A stretch of 14,068 nt of DNA from Spirochaetaceae bacterium (GCA_003452735.1 DMNL01000127.1:1-14068), one strand, 5' to 3'; positions 6,415-13,464 are shown, counted from the first letter of the stretch. Notes: generated by a model from the letters alone, not told the origin. Program-made: numbers and translations.

Positions 6415-6427
6415 GGGGACGGAGCTT
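6415..6427 (-). repeat. Dispersed word copy 11 (intergenic, GCT variant)
   Basis: + strand GGGGACGGAGCTT, in the 145-bp ybaB-recR gap, same orientation as copy 10 and 101 nt from it. The rest of the gap shows no other feature apart from a doubled AAGCTTCT (6328-6343). Confidence 0.7.
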
Positions 6428-6474
6428 GATGGTTTTTGAAACTTGAAAGATGGATAAGCAAAAAGGACATGATT

Positions 6475-7077
6475 ATGAAATCAATCGAAGATCTCGTTTC
6501 AATTCTCACAAAACTGCCTGGAATTGGACGAAAAAGCGCTCTGAGGATTGCATATGCTCTATTAAGATCTGATATCTCTTTCAGCGAAGCCCTTGCTGAG
6601 AGTATTTTAATGCTGCGTAAAACTGTGCGTTTTTGCTCCGAATGTGGTTCTTATGCAGAAACTGATATTTGCCAAATCTGTTTAGATAATTCCCGCGATC
6701 GAAGTATTATCTGTGTCGTAGAACAACCACAAGATGTATTTACAATTGAAACATCCAGGGAATATAGAGGCCTCTATCATGTTCTGGGAGGGCTACTTTC
6801 TCCTTTGGAAGGTATTGGTCCTGAGTCTCTAAGCATAAACAAGCTTATCCAGCGCATACACAATTCTTTTTCAACCTCCGTCCCCATACAGGAAATAATT
6901 ATTGCAACAAATCCAACAGTCGAGGGAGATACTACTGCCCTATATTTAAAAAAATTGTTTGAAAAAGAGCTTGTGTCAGTTACGCGATTAGCTACTGGTA
7001 TTCCTGTAGGGGGTGATCTTGAGTATGCAGATAAACTTACTCTTGCTCGATCCTTCCGAGGAAGAGCGCCTCTTTAG
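6475..7077 (+). CDS. recR: Recombination mediator protein RecR
   Basis: 200 residues from the chosen ATG, the usual family length. N-terminal helix-hairpin-helix LPGIGRKSA (14-22), zinc finger Cys54-x2-Cys57...Cys66-x2-Cys69, and a Toprim domain with VVEQPQDV, GLYHVLGG and IIIATNPTVEGD (acidic residues), ending in RLATGIPVGGDLEYAD and RSFRGR. RecR works with RecF/RecO to load RecA on gapped DNA. The frame extends upstream to a TTG at 6436, but AAAAGG lies 8 nt before the ATG at 6475 and family alignment begins there. A repeat-word copy encodes TSVP (134-137) just before the Toprim strand EIIIATN. Confidence 0.96.
   Translation: MKSIEDLVSILTKLPGIGRKSALRIAYALLRSDISFSEALAESILMLRKTVRFCSECGSYAETDICQICLDNSRDRSIICVVEQPQDVFTIETSREYRGLYHVLGGLLSPLEGIGPESLSINKLIQRIHNSFSTSVPIQEIIIATNPTVEGDTTALYLKKLFEKELVSVTRLATGIPVGGDLEYADKLTLARSFRGRAPL
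6873..6885 (+). repeat. Dispersed word copy 12 (AACCTCCGTCCCC)
   Basis: Read as STSVP in RecR, in the short loop before the EIIIATN strand of the Toprim domain, where relatives vary. Confidence 0.8.
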
Positions 7078-7115
7078 TTCGTGAGAGAAGATATTAAATA
7101 TAGGGATTAAATATT

Positions 7116-7541
7116 GTGATTATAGAGTATAATATTCCTCGATTGGATTTCTTTGCTGCAGGCAAGACTTCAACAGATCTCAAACATCGATTGATACAGC
7201 TCGGTTTACCGCCTCCATTGATTAAGAGAATTGCCATCGCGGCCTACGAAGCAGAAATGAATATTGCAATCCACGGGGACGGAGGTCGAGCAGAAATTGA
7301 TATTTCAAAAGATAAGATTACTACCCGCTTTATCGACCATGGCCCAGGTATCCCAGATATCGAGCTTGCAATGCAAGAAGGGTATTCAACTGCTCCTGAA
7401 GAGATCCAAAATATGGGATTTGGTGCTGGAATGGGATTGCCTAATATGAAAAAGAATGCAGATGAGCTAATCATTCAAAGCGAGCCAAATAATGGCACAA
7501 CTGTAGTAATGCATTTCAACTTATTTTCTGGAGAGTCATAA
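7116..7541 (+). CDS. RsbT/SpoIIAB-like ATP-binding regulator (HATPase_c)
   Basis: 141 residues, a single GHKL ATPase domain. The N-box is EAEMNIAIH (45-53), the G1 box DHGPG (74-78) and the G2 box GFGAGMGLPNM (101-111), with a C-terminal beta strand GTTVVMHF. Such proteins are serine kinases or anti-sigma/anti-anti-sigma switch proteins. The start is GTG at 7116 with AGGGA about 10 nt upstream. Its stop is immediately followed by the GTG of the hydrogenase-like gene, so the two are translationally coupled and likely work together. In clostridia a similar ATPase is found beside HydS-like genes (recalled context). A repeat copy reads GDGG (54-57) directly after the N-box His. The target is unknown. 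Confidence 0.85.
   Translation: MIIEYNIPRLDFFAAGKTSTDLKHRLIQLGLPPPLIKRIAIAAYEAEMNIAIHGDGGRAEIDISKDKITTRFIDHGPGIPDIELAMQEGYSTAPEEIQNMGFGAGMGLPNMKKNADELIIQSEPNNGTTVVMHFNLFSGES
7275..7286 (-). repeat. Dispersed word copy 13, G-rich in sense
   Basis: + strand GGGGACGGAGGT, read as Gly-Asp-Gly-Gly after the N-box of the ATPase. Gly-Gly is common at this place in the family, so this copy may be chance-assisted. Confidence 0.6.
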
Positions 7542-8972
7542 GTGGATCTGGAATCTAGGAATCAACCTCAAGCTATTCTTCCGATTTTTCATTCTGTTCA
7601 ACTTGATACAGACCTGTGTGTTGGCTGCACCACCTGTATAAAATTTTGCCCAACCAAAGCTATTCGTGTCAAAAATGGAAAAGCAAAAATATTTGAAGAT
7701 CGCTGTATAGACTGTGGTGAATGTATCCGCCGATGTCCTAAAGGAGCAAAAAAGGCAATTTCTGACCCGATTTTTTTAATGGATGGTTATGATCTCAAGG
7801 TCGCTTTACCAGCTCCGTCCCTTTACGCTCAATTTGGTCCAAAATATCGTCATTCAGATATTTTCAATGCACTTCATAAATCTGGCTTCGATGAGGTTTT
7901 TGACGTTGCATGGGGAGCACTTGTCGTAACAGAGATGACTCGCAATTTGCTCTCCCAGACAGACCTAAGGCCTCGCATTTCAAGCGCTTGCCCAGTCGTT
8001 GTACGACTTATCCAACAGAGATTTCCAAGCTTGATCCCGAATCTCGTGCCTATTCTTCCGCCTTTTGAAATAGCAGCTAGAGAAGTGCGAAACAGATTAA
8101 ATCATCTATCAAAGAGAATCGGGATTTTTTTCCTTAGTCCATGTACAGCAAAAGTGACCGCAATCAAGATGCCATTAGGATATGAATACTCTGCAATCAA
8201 TGCAGTGTTTTCGTTTGGCAAAGTATATAGGCTGATCAAGCGCGCGCTCGATCCTCTGTACTCATTAATTTCGCCCCCATCTCGTTTGCCATCTGATTCA
8301 GAATTACCTTCTATAAGAATTGATGATATCTTATATGAGCCGCATGCACAGCCCCTATCTCAACATCTATTACCTATAATAGATAATTTGGATTCGGGAA
8401 TAGGTTGGGCACGATCAGATGGAGAACTAGATGCGCTCCATATAGAAAATGCAGTCTCTGTCGATGGCATTTCTAATGTCATAGAGCTATTGGAAGCTAT
8501 CGAAAATGGCAATACTGACTCTATTGAATATGTCGAAGCACTTGCTTGTCCTGGTGGCTGTGTAGGTGGACCGATGGCAGTAGAAAATCCATATATTGCC
8601 CGCTCGACAATTCGCCAACGATACCGCTCTGCTGCCCTTGTTTCTGCTGTTCCCCAGCCTTTCTTGGATGGCTATCAAAATATTAAAGAAGAATCTAGAC
8701 CTCCGTCCCCAAAATCTATAGAAAAAGAATATGAAGCATTTAGATGGAACAAACCTCTGTCCCCAAACCCTGTCCTTGTCCTAGATAAGGACCTATCGAA
8801 AGCTCTCGAAATGGCAGAAAGAATCGAATATATAAGAGGCAAACTTCCAGGAATCGATTGCGGAGCATGTGGCGCACCAGATTGTGATTCATTCGCAGAG
8901 GATATTGTTCGTGGCTTGAGCACTCTGGACGAATGTATTCTTCTCGCTGATCAAGATATCAATCAATCATGA
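7542..8972 (+). CDS. Sensory [FeFe]-hydrogenase-like iron-sulfur protein
   Basis: 476 residues. An N-terminal ferredoxin domain binds two [4Fe-4S] clusters (Cys26/29/32/36 and 55/58/61/65). A hydrogenase large-subunit domain follows with degenerate H-cluster motifs: SSACP (Cys150), SPCTAK (Cys201) and ALACPGGCVGG (Cys336, Cys340). All four H-cluster ligand Cys are present, but the usual TSCCPxW has Ala149 in place of the proton-relay Cys and lacks the Trp. A C-terminal FeS domain has Cys440-x2-Cys443-x4-Cys448-x16-Cys465. There is no PAS domain. This pattern suits a redox or hydrogen sensor, not a catalytic hydrogenase (inference). GTG start abuts the preceding stop, with GGAGAG 7 nt upstream. 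Two repeat copies fall in the linker at 386-408 and one at residues 90-93. Confidence 0.82.
   Translation: MDLESRNQPQAILPIFHSVQLDTDLCVGCTTCIKFCPTKAIRVKNGKAKIFEDRCIDCGECIRRCPKGAKKAISDPIFLMDGYDLKVALPAPSLYAQFGPKYRHSDIFNALHKSGFDEVFDVAWGALVVTEMTRNLLSQTDLRPRISSACPVVVRLIQQRFPSLIPNLVPILPPFEIAAREVRNRLNHLSKRIGIFFLSPCTAKVTAIKMPLGYEYSAINAVFSFGKVYRLIKRALDPLYSLISPPSRLPSDSELPSIRIDDILYEPHAQPLSQHLLPIIDNLDSGIGWARSDGELDALHIENAVSVDGISNVIELLEAIENGNTDSIEYVEALACPGGCVGGPMAVENPYIARSTIRQRYRSAALVSAVPQPFLDGYQNIKEESRPPSPKSIEKEYEAFRWNKPLSPNPVLVLDKDLSKALEMAERIEYIRGKLPGIDCGACGAPDCDSFAEDIVRGLSTLDECILLADQDINQS
7811..7822 (+). repeat. Dispersed word copy 14 (AGCTCCGTCCCT)
   Basis: GCT variant of the word, read as Ala-Pro-Ser-Leu at the start of the hydrogenase-like domain (ALPAPSLYAQF). 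A PAPS/A sequence is common at this site in the family, so assignment to the repeat is less sure. Confidence 0.5.
8699..8710 (+). repeat. Dispersed word copy 15 (ACCTCCGTCCCC)
   Basis: Read as RPPSP in the linker between the hydrogenase-like domain and the C-terminal FeS domain. Confidence 0.85.
8751..8764 (+). repeat. Dispersed word copy 16 (AAACCTCTGTCCCC)
   Basis: CTCTGTCC variant, read as KPLSP in the same linker, 40 nt after copy 15. Confidence 0.75.
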
Positions 8973-8999
8973 ATCAACAGTATCTAATAATCGATAAAT

Positions 9000-9028
9000 T
9001 TGACAAATAGACATGGAATGAGTATAGT
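9000..9028 (+). promoter_or_regulatory. Promoter of the glycosidase gene
   Basis: TTGACA (9000-9005), 17-nt spacer, TATAGT (9023-9028). Predicted start near 9035 leaves a leader of about 90 nt before the TTG start codon. It separates this gene from the upstream operon. Confidence 0.65.
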
Positions 9029-9127
9029 AAGTTGCGATATGCTTGAATATAGTGCAATTTCTTATAAAATTTTGCTGTTATCCATAAATTCAGCGAATTA
9101 CATACATATAATAAGAGGGTAAGTTTT

Positions 9128-10570
9128 TTGAATAAAAAGGATTTTCCTCATATTCACTTCTATGACCAGGATTTTGTCGATATTTATGATCGAACATGGG
9201 CATGGATTGCTGATTGCTGGACAAATGGAGGTAGCCAGACCAAAATCAGCAAAATCAGATTCTTTTATTACCCTTCAGCGAAGACTCTTGATTTTCTGGA
9301 GCAAGTCTTTTCCAGTTTCTTTCTAGTATATAGCAATCGGATTTACCCAGCATCAAATGGACTAGATGCACTTTATGCGCTTCAAGAGCCCGATGGTGCG
9401 ATTCGCAATGCCTATGATATAGAGACAGGAGTTCCTATTCTCCCCAAAGATAATCCTCTTGGCGTAACACTTCCCCTGCTCTCATGGGCAGAGTTTAATC
9501 TCTACCATAAGACAGCCAATAAGAAGAGAGTAAAAGAAATAATGCCAGCACTGAGCAATTATTACAAATGGCTTGAGGCTAATTTCAAAATGCCGAACGG
9601 GCTTTTTGCTACTCCTCTTTCTTCTACAGGCATGGAAAATTCTCCGCGTTCAGAGGCTAGATATTTTATAGACTTCAACGCAGCCATGGCTATGAATGCC
9701 CTATATTTATCTGCTTTGGGAGACATTCTGAATGATAAGGACGCTTCTTTTCAATATAAAAGAGACTATTTTTCTATAAAAACAAGAATCAATTCGAAAA
9801 TGTGGAATCCAGAAGATGGTTTCTATTATGACCTAGATGAAGATGAAATTCAGATTCGGACAAAGACCTTAGGGACATATTGGCTTCTTTTGGCAGAAAT
9901 ACCAAATGAAGAGCGCGCAGAAAAACTAATTGCCAAGCTAAAAGACCCTTCCTGTTTTGGTACTGAAAACCCCTTCTCATCGCTTTCGGTCGATCACCCT
10001 GCCTTTGATAAAAAGGGTCAGGGATATCGAGGGAGTGTTTTCCCATGGCTCACATTCATGGTCATCAAGGGACTGGAAAAATATTATTTTTATGAACTTG
10101 CTAGAAACTCAGCCATAAGGCATCTCTATTATATTTTGGATTCCATGCATAACAGCGATCAGGAAGCGAACAAGCGCAGCAACCATCCTACCGTGTGGAG
10201 CGCTTATCAGCCTATGAATGAAGGGAAAGCCATTTGGGAAGAACATCCAGATTGGCCTCTGCCAAATCATTTCCCATCTAATGGCCTTAGCACGGTTACC
10301 TTGATAATAGAAAATGTCATTGGGCTATATATATCTCTGCCCAGAAAAACGGTCGATTGGATAATTCCCAATCTTGAAGCAATGGGTATTGAAAACCTCT
10401 CTCTTAAGCGCAATATGATCACCATTCTTTCAAGCAAATCAGGAAGAGGATGGGAAATCCATATGGAAAGCGAGAAACTATATTATTTTACCATCAATGT
10501 ATTGGGGAAAAAGAAGAAAACTCTCCCGATACCGTCTGGAAAATGCTCAATGCTCATTGACAAGATATAG
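9128..10570 (+). CDS. GH63/trehalase-like (alpha/alpha)6 glycoside hydrolase
   Basis: 480 residues, no signal peptide, so probably cytoplasmic. The barrel is recognised by NGLFATPLSSTGMENSPR (157-174, the GMDNSPR-type motif carrying the general acid), DFNAAMAMNALYL (182 onward) and YRGSVFPWLTFMVIKGL (300-316, the YWRGPVWP-type motif). IWEEHPDW (369-376) is placed like the general-base region. A beta-rich tail follows. The usual Asp of GMDNSPR is Glu170, so activity or specificity may differ. Relatives hydrolyse trehalose, mannosylglycerate or glucosyl-mannose linkages; the substrate cannot be told. Start TTG at 9128 with GAGGG 8 nt upstream. It has its own promoter, no partner gene, and no copy of the repeat word found in nearly all neighbouring genes. 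Confidence 0.72.
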   Translation: MNKKDFPHIHFYDQDFVDIYDRTWAWIADCWTNGGSQTKISKIRFFYYPSAKTLDFLEQVFSSFFLVYSNRIYPASNGLDALYALQEPDGAIRNAYDIETGVPILPKDNPLGVTLPLLSWAEFNLYHKTANKKRVKEIMPALSNYYKWLEANFKMPNGLFATPLSSTGMENSPRSEARYFIDFNAAMAMNALYLSALGDILNDKDASFQYKRDYFSIKTRINSKMWNPEDGFYYDLDEDEIQIRTKTLGTYWLLLAEIPNEERAEKLIAKLKDPSCFGTENPFSSLSVDHPAFDKKGQGYRGSVFPWLTFMVIKGLEKYYFYELARNSAIRHLYYILDSMHNSDQEANKRSNHPTVWSAYQPMNEGKAIWEEHPDWPLPNHFPSNGLSTVTLIIENVIGLYISLPRKTVDWIIPNLEAMGIENLSLKRNMITILSSKSGRGWEIHMESEKLYYFTINVLGKKKKTLPIPSGKCSMLIDKI

Positions 10571-10624
10571 GAAAACAAGCCTTGCGCTAACTTTAGATCT
10601 TGGAGTCGAGAATGATACGAAATG

Positions 10625-10664
10625 TTAAAAAAGAAATTTGGAATTTAAAGGAAATTTCCAAATT
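10625..10664 (-). terminator. Intrinsic terminator downstream of pyrH
   Basis: Perfect 9-bp stem AATTTGGAA/TTCCAAATT (10635-10643 with 10656-10664), loop 12 nt. On the minus strand it is followed by TTTCTTTTTT. The stem is AT-rich but the U tract suits termination of the pyrH transcript; there is no U tract on the plus side. Confidence 0.6.
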
Positions 10665-10705
10665 CGAGTATCTCTTCAAGCTGACCAATGTAAAGCACGA
10701 TAAAT

Positions 10706-11437
10706 TCAATCAATTATTGTCCCAATAAATGGTTTATCATTGAGAATATCAGCGAAATTCATCAAGTTCTTCCCTGATGCAAATATGACGGTAATACCGA
10801 GTTCCCGAGCTTTGGCTGCTGCAATTGGATCGAAAGGTACATTTGCCCCAGGATCCCATTCAGTCCCAATCATCTGTAAAAGCGAATCAAAAGATATATG
10901 AAGAAGTGGCTTTGCATTAGGATCTACTTTTGGATCAGCGCTATAAATCTGAGAAACATTTGAAAGATTCAATATCTTTTCTGCATGAAAGCGCTCAGCA
11001 AGAATAACAGCATCATAGTCTGTAGAAAACCCTGGCTTCCAGCCAGCAGCAATCAGTATTCTGCTGTTCATTGTAATGTCGGCGGAAGGATCTGTTACTA
11101 TTGGATCTCGACTATAGTCAGAAAAAACCTCCTTAATTAACTGTGCATTGAGCCTTGTTGCTGCAATGCCTATTCTATCAAGAGATTGGCGAACATCAAC
11201 ATCTGTGCCTAAGATTGGTCCTCCGTCCCCTCTAGTTGACTTATCTATTTCAATCATTTCCTTATAGGCCTTTTGCCACTGACGAGCTGCATAACCTCCA
11301 CCAACCACTATGATCACCTTGTGATCCTCTCTATTTAGCCAGGAGAGTAACACGTTCCTGAAATCATATAAGAATAGGCCGCTGGGACCTTCTTGTGGAG
11401 CAACTATTGAACCGCCTAAAGATATTACAATAGTCAT
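10706..11437 (-). CDS. pyrH: UMP kinase, archaeal/spirochaete type
   Basis: 243 residues of an amino-acid-kinase-fold enzyme that phosphorylates UMP to UDP in pyrimidine synthesis. Motifs: N-terminal ISLGGSIVAP (5-14), IVVGGGYAARQW (43-54), DRIGIAATRLNAQL (87-100) for UMP binding, GWKPGFSTD (132-140), and NLSNVSQIYSADPK with VPFDPIAAAKARELGI near the nucleotide site. It is closer to the short archaeal form than to the standard bacterial PyrH. ATG at 11437 has a strong AAGGAG 7 nt upstream. The segment 66-85 between VVGGG and DRIG appears longer than in relatives I remember and contains the repeat-derived GDGG (70-73). It follows the RocB-like gene by 45 nt, probably one operon. Confidence 0.88.
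   Translation of the reverse strand: MTIVISLGGSIVAPQEGPSGLFLYDFRNVLLSWLNREDHKVIIVVGGGYAARQWQKAYKEMIEIDKSTRGDGGPILGTDVDVRQSLDRIGIAATRLNAQLIKEVFSDYSRDPIVTDPSADITMNSRILIAAGWKPGFSTDYDAVILAERFHAEKILNLSNVSQIYSADPKVDPNAKPLLHISFDSLLQMIGTEWDPGANVPFDPIAAAKARELGITVIFASGKNLMNFADILNDKPFIGTIID
11220..11230 (+). repeat. Dispersed word copy 17 (CCTCCGTCCCC)
   Basis: G-rich in the sense of pyrH, read as Gly-Asp-Gly-Gly at residues 70-73, inside a probable insertion. Confidence 0.75.
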
Positions 11438-11482
11438 CGTTATTCTCCTTAGTATTTATATAACTTATAATTTCATAAAAGA

Positions 11483-13144
11483 TTATTTAAGCTGTATTAG
11501 TATTCTTTGGCAAATTCTAAATACCAAATCTGGCAAAACATTGAAAGCATAGTAGCGATTTACTCTTTCTCCCCATTGATGATATTCCCTACCCCATGGC
11601 CCAATATTAATTACAGGTGCCTTAATAAAATTATCCAGATACTTGTCCAAATCCTTCTGAATTACCGCCGATTGCTTTTTTATGTATTCTATCGAATGAC
11701 TTTCTATTGATGGTGCTAGAATACTCATATCCGAAATACCAGGGAAAAAGGGACGGAGCTTTATTGATTCTTGATATTCCCTATTGAACTGTGCAATCTC
11801 ATCTTTGAGCAGTATTAAGAAATCTTGGTCTCTTTTTAAACCTAATTCAGCTTTTGCATAAAAAGGAGGAGCAAAGCCAACAATTGCACAGGGTCCTTCA
11901 ATTTGGGCAAATGAAAGCAATTCATGAACAATTTTAGCTGTTTGCAGCACAGGATCTTCTGGATTGTTCTTTTCAGCTGCCTTTCTTAGACGATCTAAAA
12001 TACCTGGTGCAACATATTCAGCTTTATTAACTAATTCAGAAAAATCTACAACTTTGGAAGAGAACTTTTGCATTGCAATATGTTCATTCTTTTTTCTGGA
12101 AAAAACAGATTTTCTTTCATAAAAGAGAGAAATAGCATTATTTAGTGTCTCTTGCACAAGCAATTTGAAATTTTCAAATATTTTTTCGGGTTTCTTTTCA
12201 AAGGTCAAAATGTTCACAGCGCAGAATATGTCAAAAGGCATAGTTACATCATAATGTGTCCGCATATCTCGGCTGTAGAGAATAGTTGGCGGAGGCGGTT
12301 CTTCTCCGGGAAAGCTAGTACGAGTACCAAAGCAGTCACTATTGCATTCTATTTCTCTCATAAAAAGAGAAGCAGCTAACACCGGGTTAAAGCCATCAAA
12401 AGGTGCTCCTGCGTGAGCTGGTTTTCCAACAAATAGAGCAAATGGAAGAACTTTACTAACTGATCCGAGAAATACAGCTTTGCCTTCACCTCCGTCCCCT
12501 TGATCGACTGCAGCATCTAAATTAATTATTCCTTTCATCTGAAGCTGATGAGAACTAATGAAATCTGAGAGAATCTTCTTAGCTGCTTTCATACCAACAG
12601 AAGATCCCTCTTCATCTGGAACAGCTAAGAAAATGATATTCCCAATCCTACCAGGATCTCCCAAGAATCTAGAGATCACAGTAATTGCAACAGCTAGTCC
12701 ACTTTTCATATCTAGGATGCCCCTGCCCGGAATGAAGAAACCGCTTTCCAAATCCTTTTTTAGAGATATTTCTGAAGGCGAAAGGCTCTCTTTAGCAGAA
12801 AGTATTTGTAGCATTTTTTTCAAAAGTGTATCTGGATCAAAAGCAAGCGGCTCTAAGGCTCCATAATTGCTTGTATCAACTACATCATAATGTCCTGTAA
12901 GCGTTATACATGCTTGCCCTTCTCCTGGAGCAAAAGCAATTACAATTCTCCGTTTCCACTCATCCTCAGAAATCTCAAATTCTTGTACAAGGTTTGGCCT
13001 TTTACTAAAGAAGGGTATTTCTAGAAGAACAGAAATAAGGAAATCAGGATAGGATAATTCTCCTGAGGTTTTCGTTATGCTAGCAAATTTGGCCAATCGA
13101 ATCGCGAGAGACTGAGTATCTATATTACTGTTTCTATTTATCAT
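11483..13144 (-). CDS. RocB-like M20 family metallopeptidase/deacylase
   Basis: 553 residues. Di-zinc hydrolase signatures: TGHYDVVD (His85, Asp87), GILDMKSG (bridging Asp145), PDEEG (Glu178 general base, Glu179), NLDAA (Asp210) and C-terminal REYHQWGERV (His522). GSVSKVLPFALFVGKPAHAGAPFDG and EEPPPPTIL...MRTHYDVTMPFD match the RocB-type subgroup, known from Bacillus arginine catabolism loci but without a settled substrate. It is expected to be cytoplasmic; no signal peptide is seen. ATG at 13144 has no clear ribosome-binding site. It probably forms an operon with pyrH. Repeat copies give GDGG (216-219), where relatives often also have a GD, and LRP near residue 463. Confidence 0.8.
   Translation of the reverse strand: MINRNSNIDTQSLAIRLAKFASITKTSGELSYPDFLISVLLEIPFFSKRPNLVQEFEISEDEWKRRIVIAFAPGEGQACITLTGHYDVVDTSNYGALEPLAFDPDTLLKKMLQILSAKESLSPSEISLKKDLESGFFIPGRGILDMKSGLAVAITVISRFLGDPGRIGNIIFLAVPDEEGSSVGMKAAKKILSDFISSHQLQMKGIINLDAAVDQGDGGEGKAVFLGSVSKVLPFALFVGKPAHAGAPFDGFNPVLAASLFMREIECNSDCFGTRTSFPGEEPPPPTILYSRDMRTHYDVTMPFDIFCAVNILTFEKKPEKIFENFKLLVQETLNNAISLFYERKSVFSRKKNEHIAMQKFSSKVVDFSELVNKAEYVAPGILDRLRKAAEKNNPEDPVLQTAKIVHELLSFAQIEGPCAIVGFAPPFYAKAELGLKRDQDFLILLKDEIAQFNREYQESIKLRPFFPGISDMSILAPSIESHSIEYIKKQSAVIQKDLDKYLDNFIKAPVINIGPWGREYHQWGERVNRYYAFNVLPDLVFRICQRILIQLK
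11749..11760 (-). repeat. Dispersed word copy 18 (AGCTCCGTCCCT)
   Basis: GCT variant, C-rich in sense; read as Lys-Leu-Arg-Pro-Phe near residue 463 of the RocB-like protein. Confidence 0.6.
12488..12499 (+). repeat. Dispersed word copy 19 (ACCTCCGTCCCC)
   Basis: G-rich in the sense of the RocB-like gene, read as Gly-Asp-Gly-Gly in the loop after NLDAAVDQ. Confidence 0.8.
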
Positions 13145-13246
13145 ATAGATGCTACTCTATCATAAATTTAAAAGCTTAGTTGAGTATTTAGAAAAAATGA
13201 TGACATTCCTAGACGTAATAAAAAGTCATAAAGATCCAAATAACAA

Positions 13247-13260
13247 GGGGACGGAGGTTT
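13247..13260 (-). repeat. Dispersed word copy 20 (intergenic)
   Basis: + strand GGGGACGGAGGTTT, full consensus, 219 nt upstream of the RAYT start and in its orientation. The internal GGAGG lies 8 nt before an ATG at 13266. Confidence 0.85.
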
Positions 13261-13265
13261 GGTGT

Positions 13266-13391
13266 ATGTTTGGCTTAGGTTTGGCATACAGCATTGGCAC
13301 TATATCTAACTTATTAGCATTTAAAGATTTAATACTGGCTAAATGTTTCAGCTTTGTACTTCAATATTTTAGTCTCCCTATTTTACTCTAG
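13266..13391 (+). CDS. Possible 41-residue hydrophobic peptide
   Basis: The ATG at 13266 is 8 nt after the GGAGG of repeat copy 20. The product begins MFGLGLAYSIGTISNLLAF and is rich in Leu, Phe and Ile throughout, as in small membrane peptides. A hairpin with a T-rich tract follows 28 nt downstream. The frame stays open upstream to 13149, but nothing supports a start there. It could equally be chance; there is no family match that I recognise. Confidence 0.2.
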   Translation: MFGLGLAYSIGTISNLLAFKDLILAKCFSFVLQYFSLPILL

Positions 13392-13418
13392 AATTAGCAA
13401 TGCAGTTTATAGTTAATC

Positions 13419-13464
13419 TCAAAGTGATTGTATTCCAAACTTTGAATTATTTTTTCTTTTTTCT
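13419..13464 (+). terminator. Hairpin with T-rich tract upstream of the RAYT
   Basis: Perfect 7-bp stem TCAAAGT/ACTTTGA (13419-13425 with 13439-13445), loop 13 nt, followed by ATTATTTTTTCTTTTTT. It reads as an intrinsic terminator for transcription entering from the left, or as a structured end of the transposase unit. The stem is AT-rich. Confidence 0.45.

Noticed and set aside
12558..12866. 102-codon plus-strand ORF inside the RocB-like gene
   Set aside because: Mirrors the conserved M20 catalytic region on the opposite strand; no independent support.
15..13260. Dispersed words as a CRISPR array
   Set aside because: Spacing is irregular (40 to about 2500 nt), orientation is mixed and most copies are coding; no array structure.
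13149..13391. 80-codon ORF before the RAYT in its full length
   Set aside because: No start signal at 13149; only the inner ATG at 13266 has a plausible ribosome-binding site, so only that part is listed, with low confidence.
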